From Spirochaetales bacterium (GTDB lineage Bacteria; Spirochaetota; Spirochaetia; Sphaerochaetales; Sphaerochaetaceae), in assembly GCA_012838275.1 (NCBI GenBank), contig DUPO01000002.1, positions 1-41,652 of the forward strand: a DNA stretch of 41,652 bases, in the 5' to 3' direction. This document shows positions 17,928 through 25,894 of this stretch, piece after piece (position 1 is the stretch's first letter; the number at the start of each line of letters is the position of its first letter). The translations under genes and the position numbers were made by a program. The notes beneath the pieces were generated by a model. It was not told the DNA's origin and searched no databases. It saw only the letters and a list, made by a program, of their open reading frames with translations.

Positions 17928-18802
17928 CTTCGTATTGTCTCCTTCAGCATCTGAAGAGTCTTGGCGTAGACCTGTCGAACTGCTGTGCCGCTGTCGCAAG
18001 CATAGTCAATGATGGTCTTGCCTTCATTGACCGCTTGGATCGCCATCGGGTCAAAGGGTATCTTTCCTACAAAGAAAATCCCCTCTTTCCAACAAAACGA
18101 CTCGATCTTGGCTGAAAGCTCATCATTTGTGTCACTCTTGTTGATACAGACCGCTATGGGTACCCCCAGCTTGGCAGCTGTCAGGATGATCCTCTTCATG
18201 TCGCTGATTCCCGAGATTGAAGGTTCCGCTACCACAAGGGCAAGGTCCGCCCCTGTTAGGGAGGCTATGACTGGGCATCCGATCCCAGGAGAGCCATCTA
18301 TGATGGCGAACTCTGTCTCTCCGGCAACCTCCTTGAGCTGGTTCTTCACCTGGGTCACCAGCAGTCCTGTGGTGCCGCTGCCCATGGATAGGGTGGCTGT
18401 GGAGAAATGCTCATCCTTATTGCTGTAGAGCTTCAGCTCCCCAGCCTTGGCCTGTACCATGGTGATCGCCTTCTCTGGGCAGAGGAATGCGCAAAGCGTA
18501 CACCCTTCGCAAGCGATTGGGTCGACTATGTGTTGTCCGTCCTGCAGTTTGATCGCATGGAAGCGACAATTATCAAGGCAGATACCACAGTTGGTACAAC
18601 GGGAAGAATCGATCACAGCCTTATCAAGTCCATGATAGTCAGTGATCTTTTCGTTTGGAAAAGGGGCCATTACCAGATGGAGGTTAGGGGCATCGACATC
18701 ACAGTCTGCATATGCCTTGGCTTGGGCAAGCCTGATGAAGGCACTGGCGATGGTAGTCTTGCCGGTACCTCCCTTGCCGCTTAGGATCAGTAGTTGTTTC
18801 AT
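17924..18802 (-). CDS. MinD-superfamily P-loop ATPase with inserted 4Fe-4S ferredoxin domain
   Basis: 292 aa; LSGKGGTGKTTIASAF, CTNCGICLDNCRFHAI...CEGCTLCAFLCPEKAI, IDGSPGIGCPVIASL. Confidence 0.95.
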   Translation of the reverse strand: MKQLLILSGKGGTGKTTIASAFIRLAQAKAYADCDVDAPNLHLVMAPFPNEKITDYHGLDKAVIDSSRCTNCGICLDNCRFHAIKLQDGQHIVDPIACEGCTLCAFLCPEKAITMVQAKAGELKLYSNKDEHFSTATLSMGSGTTGLLVTQVKNQLKEVAGETEFAIIDGSPGIGCPVIASLTGADLALVVAEPSISGISDMKRIILTAAKLGVPIAVCINKSDTNDELSAKIESFCWKEGIFFVGKIPFDPMAIQAVNEGKTIIDYACDSGTAVRQVYAKTLQMLKETIRR

Positions 18803-19659
18803 GGGTTTACCTTTGCGAGAGCTTTGCTCAGGATTGATGCGAAAAGCTCACGGTAGTGCTTTTCCTCCCGGCTCGCTATCTTTCCTACGGAGTTCAGACT
18901 TCCCAGTTTCTTGTCAAAGGGAATCCTTCCGATGATGGGGATATTGTTCTTGATGCAGAACTCCTCAGCGGGATTTTTGCCTTCCATAACCTTGTTCAGG
19001 ACAACAGCGTATGGTTTGCCTAACAAACTGACCAACTCGTGGACCATTGCAAGGTTATGCGCTCCGAAGGTGGTGGGTTCGGCTATCAGGATGCAGAAAT
19101 CAGCGAGGCGGACACTCTCGGTGACAAGGCAGCTGCTGCCGGGAGGAGCATCGATGATAGTCAGGTCCTCGCCTTTATGCTTGAGTAGTTCCTCGATGAT
19201 GGGGACCCCCGAACTCTCGCCGATATTCATGGAGCCGGAGATGCTGCGTACCGAATCGGAGCGTCCGATGCTCATCTCGCCCACAGCGCGGTCCTGTTCG
19301 CTCAGAGCTTTTTGGGGACAGACGTGGATGCATCCGCCACAGCTGTGGCAGATCTCATCAAAAATCATCAGGCGTTTGCCGATAAGGGCCAATGCATTGA
19401 ATGCACAGAAGTCCACACATTTGTGGCACCCGTCGCATAGGGCTTCGTCAACGACAGGTTTCTTTACGGTGACCAGCTTCCCGAACTCCTGGGTAGGGTT
19501 GAAGAAGAGGTTGCCGTTAGGCTCCTCCACATCACAGTCGATGTAGGTTGCCTCTTTGGCTACAGATGCAAGGTTGACTGAGAGCAGAGTCTTTCCGGTA
19601 CCACCCTTGCCGCTAAGGATGGCCAGAGTCGGCTCAATGGCCATTGTGGTAGCCTGCAT
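18799..19659 (-). CDS. MinD-superfamily P-loop ATPase with inserted 4Fe-4S ferredoxin domain (second paralogue)
   Basis: 286 aa; LSGKGGTGKTLLSVNLA, CDGCHKCVDFCAFNAL...CHSCGGCIHVCPQKAL, IDAPPGSSCLVTESV. Start may be 19644 (MAIEPTL). Confidence 0.95.
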   Translation of the reverse strand: MQATTMAIEPTLAILSGKGGTGKTLLSVNLASVAKEATYIDCDVEEPNGNLFFNPTQEFGKLVTVKKPVVDEALCDGCHKCVDFCAFNALALIGKRLMIFDEICHSCGGCIHVCPQKALSEQDRAVGEMSIGRSDSVRSISGSMNIGESSGVPIIEELLKHKGEDLTIIDAPPGSSCLVTESVRLADFCILIAEPTTFGAHNLAMVHELVSLLGKPYAVVLNKVMEGKNPAEEFCIKNNIPIIGRIPFDKKLGSLNSVGKIASREEKHYRELFASILSKALAKVNP

Positions 19660-19996
19660 GGACTTCCTTCAGAGGTTCCAGCTTGTCCTGTTTATGTGCC
19701 GCTATATTATCGGCGACACTCAGGTTCAGGGCCTTGAATAGCGTAATGTCGGCAGGTTCCAGAACCTTTGCCGCATTCTCGCCGCAACGGATGGTTATGA
19801 CGATGTTCGCCTTGTTGTCCACTAGCAGCTGTGCGGCCTTGATACCTGCCCCTCCAGGGCTGTCAGCTGCACTGTTTGCCAGAAATGTGCTCTGCTCGGT
19901 CTCTGTGTTGTAGAGGCAGTAAAAGGGAGCGCGTCCGAAAGAGACGCATACGGCAGAATCAAGGCTGTCCTTGTCGGATGGTATTGCTATGATCAT
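19634..19996 (-). CDS. NifX/NafY-like (dinitrogenase iron-molybdenum cofactor family) protein
   Basis: Start moved from 20218 to MIIAIPSDKDSLDSAVCVSFGRAPFYCLYNTET, preceded by GGAGG. Confidence 0.85.
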   Translation of the reverse strand: MIIAIPSDKDSLDSAVCVSFGRAPFYCLYNTETEQSTFLANSAADSPGGAGIKAAQLLVDNKANIVITIRCGENAAKVLEPADITLFKALNLSVADNIAAHKQDKLEPLKEVHAGYHNGH

Positions 19997-20036
19997 TAAA
20001 AATCCTCCAGATATATATGTTTTCGTATCGGTACTG

Positions 20037-20396
20037 TTACTGTCTGTTCTGTCTCCGGCGGTGCCTGCACCCCCGTTCGTTGAAACAACTGGGTTCGTCC
20101 TCATCACAGAGCAGATACTCCCCACCCTCGATGAGCAACACTTTTCCATGAACCAGGGCGTCGGCAATTTTTCTTCTTGCCACCTCATATATTCCCTGTA
20201 CGGTGGTTCTTGCCACATTCATCTGCTTGGAACACATCTCTTGGGTAAAGCCTTCAATGTCTATGAGACGGATGGTCTCGTACTCATCGACGCTCATGGT
20301 GATGGCTTCCCTTTGGCCCGCCCCAACTCCGAGGGGGCCAAACCTGTTGTATTGTGGGAGACTACAGACGTTTCTCCATTTTCTTGGTCTTGGCAC
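20037..20396 (-). CDS. DUF134/UPF0251 family HTH protein
   Basis: 119 aa; MPRPRKWRNVCSLPQYNRFGP and MSVDEYETIRLIDIEGFTQEMCSKQMNVARTTVQGIYEVARRKIADAL are family hallmarks. Confidence 0.95.
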   Translation of the reverse strand: MPRPRKWRNVCSLPQYNRFGPLGVGAGQREAITMSVDEYETIRLIDIEGFTQEMCSKQMNVARTTVQGIYEVARRKIADALVHGKVLLIEGGEYLLCDEDEPSCFNERGCRHRRRQNRQ

Positions 20397-20474
20397 AGTT
20401 GCTCCTTACGTAAGATTCTCTTAGGTGTCCCCCATAGTGAGGGGCTGAATACCCACTGTATGGGGAGTTACGGA

Positions 20475-20528
20475 CATATGTCAATTACTTCTTCTATCGT
20501 AGAAGTATTATCGGCATATGTCAATAAC
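20475..20528 (-). promoter_or_regulatory. Promoter/operator of the DUF134-NifX-MinD operon
   Basis: Minus strand: TTGACA (20524-20519), 17-nt spacer, TACGAT (20501-20496). Palindrome CTTCTA-tcg-TAGAAG (20491-20505) covers the -10. CATATGTCAATWAC occurs twice (20475-20488, 20515-20528), 40 bp apart. Confidence 0.6.
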
Positions 20529-20595
20529 CTAGAAAAAGATTCTTTGTTTTTCTAGAGGTTTTCACAAAATAGGGGTGGTGGGCGGGATAAGAAAG

Positions 20596-20618
20596 GCGGC
20601 CTGCTTTTTGCAGGCCGC
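20596..20618 (-). terminator. Terminator after purA (GCGGCCTGC-TTTTT-GCAGGCCGC)
   Basis: Perfect 9-bp stem just 3' of the minus-strand purA stop. Confidence 0.7.
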
Positions 20619-20633
20619 AGCTTCGGTTTACCG

Positions 20634-21905
20634 TTACATGATTATTATCTGGTCGCGTTCAGGTCCGACCGAGATATACTTGATGGGAGCACCTATCAGT
20701 TCGGAGAGGCGCTTGCAGTAGATCTGGGCGTTCTTGGGAAGGTCTTCCCACTTGCGAGCGTTGGTGGTGTCACTCATCCACCCGTCGTACTCTTCGTAGA
20801 TGGGCTCTGCTATCTCCTGGAGGGCGGTCTCAGGCAGATGCTTGATGATCTCCCCGTTTACCCTGTAGGCGACACATACCTTCAGTTTTTCAAAGCTGTC
20901 CAGTACGTCGAGCTTGGTAAGAGCCACGCTGGTAAAGCCGTTTATCCAGCAGGAGAAATCAGCGGCAACAGCATCGAACCAGCCGCAGCGGCGAGGACGC
21001 CCTGTGGTGGCACCATACTCCTTGCCGATATCCTGCAGTTTCTTGCCGGTCTCATCCAAGAGCTCGGTCATGAACGGACCGCCGCCGACACTGGTCGAGT
21101 AGACCTTTGCAACGCCGATGACTTCGCTGATCCTGCTGGGAGCAATTCCTGCTCCGTTGGTAGCGCCGCCTGCGGTGGGGTTGCTGCTGGTGGTGTAGGG
21201 GTAGATACCCCAGTCAAGGTCGCGCATGATGCCAAGCTGGCCCTCAAGCAGGATTTTCTTCTTGTCTTCGTACGCTTGGCGGACCAAGGGGACGCTATCG
21301 ATGATCTTGTCGCCGAACTGCTCTTTCCATTTGGAGCAGAGAGTGAGCATCTCATCGAGAGTCACCTCCGGAAGTCCGAAGTAGGAGAGTTCGCGGTTTT
21401 TCTGGGGCAGTGCCATTTCAAGGCGATTCTTGAGGCGGTCAAAATCCAGCAGGTCGGCGGCTCTGATCCCTGAGCGGGTAGCCTTGTCACTGTAGCAAGG
21501 CCCGATGCCCCTCTTGGTGGTACCTATCTGCATCTTCTGGCTTTTTGCCAGTTCCTGGGCCCCGTCGAGCATGCAGTGGTAGGGCATGATGAGGTGTGCA
21601 CGCACATCGATGAAGAGATTGTTCACTTCAACGCCCTTTTCAGCGATGCTGGCGAGCTCTGTAGCCATGGTCTCAAAGTTGACCACAGTCCCCGCACCTA
21701 CGATATTGGTGGTTTTGGGGTTGAAAATACCGCTGGGGATGATGTGCAGGGCAAACTTGCCATGCTCGTTGATGACGGTGTGTCCGGCATTGTCCCCTCC
21801 CTGGAATCGGATTACGATATCGGAATGGACGGCAAGATAGTCGACTATGCGGCCTTTGCCCTCGTCACCCCACTGTGCCCCTACAATCGATGTAATGTTA
21901 CTCAT
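20634..21905 (-). CDS. purA: Adenylosuccinate synthetase
   Basis: 423 aa; VGAQWGDEGKGRIVDYLA, GPCYSDKATRSGIR, TTGRPRRCGWFDAV. Confidence 0.97.
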   Translation of the reverse strand: MSNITSIVGAQWGDEGKGRIVDYLAVHSDIVIRFQGGDNAGHTVINEHGKFALHIIPSGIFNPKTTNIVGAGTVVNFETMATELASIAEKGVEVNNLFIDVRAHLIMPYHCMLDGAQELAKSQKMQIGTTKRGIGPCYSDKATRSGIRAADLLDFDRLKNRLEMALPQKNRELSYFGLPEVTLDEMLTLCSKWKEQFGDKIIDSVPLVRQAYEDKKKILLEGQLGIMRDLDWGIYPYTTSSNPTAGGATNGAGIAPSRISEVIGVAKVYSTSVGGGPFMTELLDETGKKLQDIGKEYGATTGRPRRCGWFDAVAADFSCWINGFTSVALTKLDVLDSFEKLKVCVAYRVNGEIIKHLPETALQEIAEPIYEEYDGWMSDTTNARKWEDLPKNAQIYCKRLSELIGAPIKYISVGPERDQIIIM

Positions 21906-22453
21906 CAGGTGCGCTCCTTGGTTTCTTGTTCAAGCATGATCTTTTCGTTTTCGGTGTGTTTTTCAATGTCTTCAGCATCCCAAGGGTACTTGATCCAGAC
22001 ATTGCCCAGGTCCAGGCCGGCGAAGTAACGCTTTATCTCAGCGGGGAACTCCACATCCTTATCCTTCTGCTTGTTGTGCAGGACAAGGACTGCGATCTCC
22101 TCAGGCTTGAACTTCAACAGTTCTCCTACGCAGTATGCCAGTGTGGCGCGGGTATCGTCAACCTCGTCAATGAGCAGTACCTTTTTGCCTATGAGCTGCG
22201 ACTGCACTTCGTCGATCCACTGGATCTTAGTGGGGTGGTCCTTATGTTTGTTATCAAGGCCGTAGTAAGAGATTCCCACAGCATATATAGGGCGGTTGAT
22301 AAAGGTCTTCATGATCCTGGCGGGTATGAACCCCCCACTTCCGATTGCTACGATCACATCCGGGTCAAAGCCGGTCTCTATAAGTTGCTTGCTTAGATTT
22401 TTCACCAACTTGTGAACCGAATTGTAACTGACGTAGAACTTTTTACTGTCCAT
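21905..22453 (-). CDS. Phosphoribosyltransferase (xanthine/guanine-type PRTase-like)
   Basis: 182 aa; PRPP loop VLLIDEVDDTRATL; VIVAIGSGGFIPARIMK. Confidence 0.85.
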   Translation of the reverse strand: MDSKKFYVSYNSVHKLVKNLSKQLIETGFDPDVIVAIGSGGFIPARIMKTFINRPIYAVGISYYGLDNKHKDHPTKIQWIDEVQSQLIGKKVLLIDEVDDTRATLAYCVGELLKFKPEEIAVLVLHNKQKDKDVEFPAEIKRYFAGLDLGNVWIKYPWDAEDIEKHTENEKIMLEQETKERT

Positions 22454-22473
22454 TTTTCTGCGCTCCTTGGCGT

Positions 22474-23031
22474 TTAGGCTTGTGGATACATCTCTGCTAT
22501 ATAGGGGAGAGTCCTATACTGTTCGTTATAATCGAGTCCGTACCCCACGACCCAGACATCGGGGATGGTGAATCCCAGATAGTCAATGGTGATGGGAACA
22601 CAGTGCCTCTCCGGTTTGTCCAGAAGGACGGCTGTCTTTACCGAGGCGGGGTTACGGGTCTTGAAACTGCGAATAAGGTAGTCGAGGGTGTTCCCGCTGT
22701 CCAGGATGTCCTCAATGATGAGCACATGCCTGTTGTTCATGTTCTCTCGGGTGTCCATCAGGAGCCGGACGTTGCCGCTCTGGTCCCCTTGGTAGGAGGA
22801 GAGGGCTATGAAGTCCACCACGTGGTTGACCGAAAGCTTGCGGGCAAGATCTGCAATAAAAATGAAGGAGCCTTTTAAGACTCCTACCAATAGGAGGGTT
22901 CCCTTCTTATCGGCGTAATCTGAACTGATTTTTCTTGCAAGTTCGTCGACTCTGCGGTCGATCGTATCTGCATCTATGAGAACACGTGCCAGATCCTCTG
23001 TCAAAGCAGGGATCGCGAGGGAATCATGCAT
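22474..23031 (-). CDS. hpt: Hypoxanthine phosphoribosyltransferase
   Basis: 185 aa; VLKGSFIFIADLAR, VLIIEDILDSGNTLDYL, VVGYGLDYNEQYRTLPYI. Confidence 0.93.
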   Translation of the reverse strand: MHDSLAIPALTEDLARVLIDADTIDRRVDELARKISSDYADKKGTLLLVGVLKGSFIFIADLARKLSVNHVVDFIALSSYQGDQSGNVRLLMDTRENMNNRHVLIIEDILDSGNTLDYLIRSFKTRNPASVKTAVLLDKPERHCVPITIDYLGFTIPDVWVVGYGLDYNEQYRTLPYIAEMYPQA

Positions 23032-23220
23032 TGGGCCTCCTCAATGAAACAGGCTTCCCTGTTTGTACCATGTCTGTATATGGTAAGGAATACTCGAAAA
23101 AGAGGGGAGTGTCAATGTTGGATAGGCTCTGGAGGAGGGTGGGGGTGGAAGTTTAAATTCATGCCACTTGACCGGGGGTGTGGGCGGAAGTTACACTGAA
23201 GATGCCATGAGGAGGCCAGC

Positions 23221-23736
23221 ATGTATGTTGAAGTAACCGCAGATGTTTTAGAGATGAATCCCTTTACAGCCATAGGGAAGGACGGGTTTCTCATCACAGC
23301 AGGCAGCCCTGAAAATTTCAATATCATGACTGCTTCGTGGGGATCTATGGGGGTGTTGTGGGGAAGGAACATCGTAACGCTCTACGTGAAGGCTAGCAGG
23401 TACACTCACAAGTTCCTCGAGGAATCGGAAGGGTTTACCTGTTCGTTTTTGGAACCTGGGATGAAGGATACGCTTCAGTGGTGTGGCCAGCACAGTGGCC
23501 GCGAAAACGACAAGATTGCTGCAACCGGCCTTGTTCCCGAGTACATCCTCTCGCCTACCGGAGCAGAGAGGATCACATTCAAGCAGGCTTCACTGGTTTT
23601 GTCCTGCACTAAGGTTTCAGTCATGCAGATGGAGAAGTCCCATCTGGTGGTCCCCGAACTGCAAAATCGCTATAAAGACGGAGATTACCATACTGTTTAC
23701 ATAGGTTTCATTGACAAGGTGCTTGCCAACCAATAG
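23221..23736 (+). CDS. Flavin reductase-like (FMN-binding) family protein
   Basis: 171 aa; FNIMTASWGSMGVLWGRNIVTLYVKASRYTHKFLEE is typical of this family. Confidence 0.85.
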   Translation: MYVEVTADVLEMNPFTAIGKDGFLITAGSPENFNIMTASWGSMGVLWGRNIVTLYVKASRYTHKFLEESEGFTCSFLEPGMKDTLQWCGQHSGRENDKIAATGLVPEYILSPTGAERITFKQASLVLSCTKVSVMQMEKSHLVVPELQNRYKDGDYHTVYIGFIDKVLANQ

Positions 23737-23817
23737 TCTGTCATACAACACATAGAACAGCTTCTGGCCCAGAGGGCTTGAGAGGGTAGGATTTTACATC
23801 CTGCCAAGGAGCAAAAG

Positions 23818-25830
23818 ATGCATTTTACGAAGGAACAGGCGCGCCAAGCGCTCTCCATAATGGTTCGTTCACGTCATTTTGAAGAGAGAATTGATACCTT
23901 TTTCAAACATAAGGAGATGCATGGCACCACCCATCTCTCCATCGGGCAGGAGGCAACCCAAGCGGGCCTCTCTCTAGCCTTGGATCAGGGGGACTGGATC
24001 GTACCGACCCACCGTTGCCATGGTCACACCATCGCCCGTGGTACTGACGAGCAGAAGATGTTCAGTGAGATGTTCGGATCTTCAGACGGTATCTGCAAGG
24101 GCCTTGGCGGCTCGATGCACATGACCGATGTCGAACATTTCAATGCAGGATCCTCTGCAGTGGTAGGCAGCGGGGTCAACCTTGCTACAGGCCTTGCCTT
24201 TGCCCTCAAGCAACAAGGTAGCCCAGCCATCAGTGTAGCCATCTTCGGTGATGGGGCGACCAGTCGGGGTTCGGTACATGAGTGCATGAACCTCGCCTCT
24301 GTCTGGGATCTGCCCGTGCTCTTTTTCTGCGAGAATAACGGATATGGCATGAGCGCCTCAAGTGACAGGATGGTCAGTACAGATGCGATAGCAAAACGGG
24401 CTGAAGGCTATAACATCGACTACGAGGTGGTCGATGGCAATGACGTTGAGGCTGTCTATGTGGCTGCGAAAAAGGCTGTTGACCAGATCAGGAGGACAGG
24501 TCGTCCCTATTTTTTGGAAGTGAAGACCTATCGCCTGTGCGGTCACTCTAAAAGTGACAGCTGTGTCTATAGGAGCCGTGAAGAGGAGTCCCTCTGGCTT
24601 CAGCGGGAACCCATCGCCCTTTTCAGCAAGGCTATGGTTGAGAGCTCCCTGTTCAGTGAAGAGGATGTAGCTTCGATCATTCTTGATGCCATGTCCCAGG
24701 TTGACGAGGCTGCCAGGGGCGCCTTGGAGAGGCGGTCTTCGGTCCTGAGTCTCGAACAGGCAATGGGATATCTGTTCGCCCCTGAGGATGAGGCTGAAGC
24801 ACAGCTGCCGAATGGCATCACCACCCGCAGGATCAGCTATAGGGAGGCTATTCGTGAAGCTATGGATGAGGAGATGGGCCGTGATGCTGCTGTGCATCTT
24901 ATCGGGGAGGACATCGGCCAGTATGGGGGCTGTTTCAAGGTAACCGGTTCCCTCTATGAAAAACACCCTAGCCAGCTACATGAGACTCCAGTCAGTGAAG
25001 AGGCCTTTACCGGTCTTGCTGTAGGAGCCGCCATGCTTGGACTGCGTCCGATAGTGGAGATCATGTACGGCGACTTCTCTACCCTTGCCAGTGACCCCAT
25101 TATCAATCACGCTGCAAAAGCACGCTTTATGAGTGCAGGACAGCTCTCCTGCCCGATGGTGTTGCGCTCGCCCATAGGCAGCGGTACCGGCCATGGCGCT
25201 CAGCACACCCAGAGTCTTGAGGCCATGTTTGGCAATGTGCCGGGGTTGATTATTGTTGCCCCTTCTTGCCCTGGGGACGCGAAGGCCCTGCTCAAGAGTG
25301 CCATTCGCAGTAACAATCCGGTGCTCTATTTTGAAAACAAGCACCTGTACAACAACCTGGGCCCTGTGGGGGATGAGCACTACCTGATGCCTCTGGGTAA
25401 GGCTGTGGTAAAGAAACGGGGGACTCATGTTACCATCGTTTCCTACAGCCATGCGGTGATGACCTGTCTTAACGCCGCTACAATTCTCAGTTCCCAGGAT
25501 GAGATCGACGTCGAGGTCATTGACCTGGCAACCATCAAACCCATGGATAGGGATACTATCCTCCGGTCGGTCCGGAAGACCGGGCGCCTGCTTGTCGTGC
25601 ATGACAGCCCGGAGGCAGGAGGGTATGGTGCGGAGGTGGTTTCGTTGGTTACCTCTGATGAGAAGAGCTTCTCAAGTCTTGTAGCTCCTCCTGTCCGCCT
25701 CTGTGGCAAGGAGAGTCCGATTCCCTTCTCTCCTGAGCTTGAAAAACAAGTTGTTCCCACCAAAGATGAGGTGGTAACCGCGGTTCGCCGCCTTTTCCGT
25801 CCTGTAGAGCCTTTTCTTTTTTCCCTGTAG
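23818..25830 (+). CDS. Thiamine-dependent 2-oxoacid/acetoin dehydrogenase E1, fused alpha and beta subunits
   Basis: 670 aa. N-half: TPP site GDGATSRGSVHECMNLASVWDLPVLFFCENN. C-half: transketolase Pyr domain GEDIGQYGG, ETPVSEEAFTGLAVGAAMLGLRPIVEIMYGDF. Confidence 0.95.
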   Translation: MHFTKEQARQALSIMVRSRHFEERIDTFFKHKEMHGTTHLSIGQEATQAGLSLALDQGDWIVPTHRCHGHTIARGTDEQKMFSEMFGSSDGICKGLGGSMHMTDVEHFNAGSSAVVGSGVNLATGLAFALKQQGSPAISVAIFGDGATSRGSVHECMNLASVWDLPVLFFCENNGYGMSASSDRMVSTDAIAKRAEGYNIDYEVVDGNDVEAVYVAAKKAVDQIRRTGRPYFLEVKTYRLCGHSKSDSCVYRSREEESLWLQREPIALFSKAMVESSLFSEEDVASIILDAMSQVDEAARGALERRSSVLSLEQAMGYLFAPEDEAEAQLPNGITTRRISYREAIREAMDEEMGRDAAVHLIGEDIGQYGGCFKVTGSLYEKHPSQLHETPVSEEAFTGLAVGAAMLGLRPIVEIMYGDFSTLASDPIINHAAKARFMSAGQLSCPMVLRSPIGSGTGHGAQHTQSLEAMFGNVPGLIIVAPSCPGDAKALLKSAIRSNNPVLYFENKHLYNNLGPVGDEHYLMPLGKAVVKKRGTHVTIVSYSHAVMTCLNAATILSSQDEIDVEVIDLATIKPMDRDTILRSVRKTGRLLVVHDSPEAGGYGAEVVSLVTSDEKSFSSLVAPPVRLCGKESPIPFSPELEKQVVPTKDEVVTAVRRLFRPVEPFLFSL

Positions 25831-25851
25831 CCGCTAGAATGGTGACAACTG

Positions 25852-25870
25852 CGCCGCAACCATTGCGGCG
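25852..25870 (+). promoter_or_regulatory. Hairpin CGCCGCAA-cca-TTGCGGCG in the pheS leader
   Basis: Perfect 8-bp stem ending 10 nt before the GGAG ribosome-binding site. Confidence 0.45.
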
Positions 25871-25894
25871 TTGGTTTACAGGAGTAAAAACAGC

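Noticed and set aside
20391-20402. Sigma-54-like TGGCAC-AG-TTGC, tempting because Desulfovibrio ORP operons use sigma-54
   Set aside because: Wrong strand for the operon, wrong spacing, and inside the DUF134 coding start.
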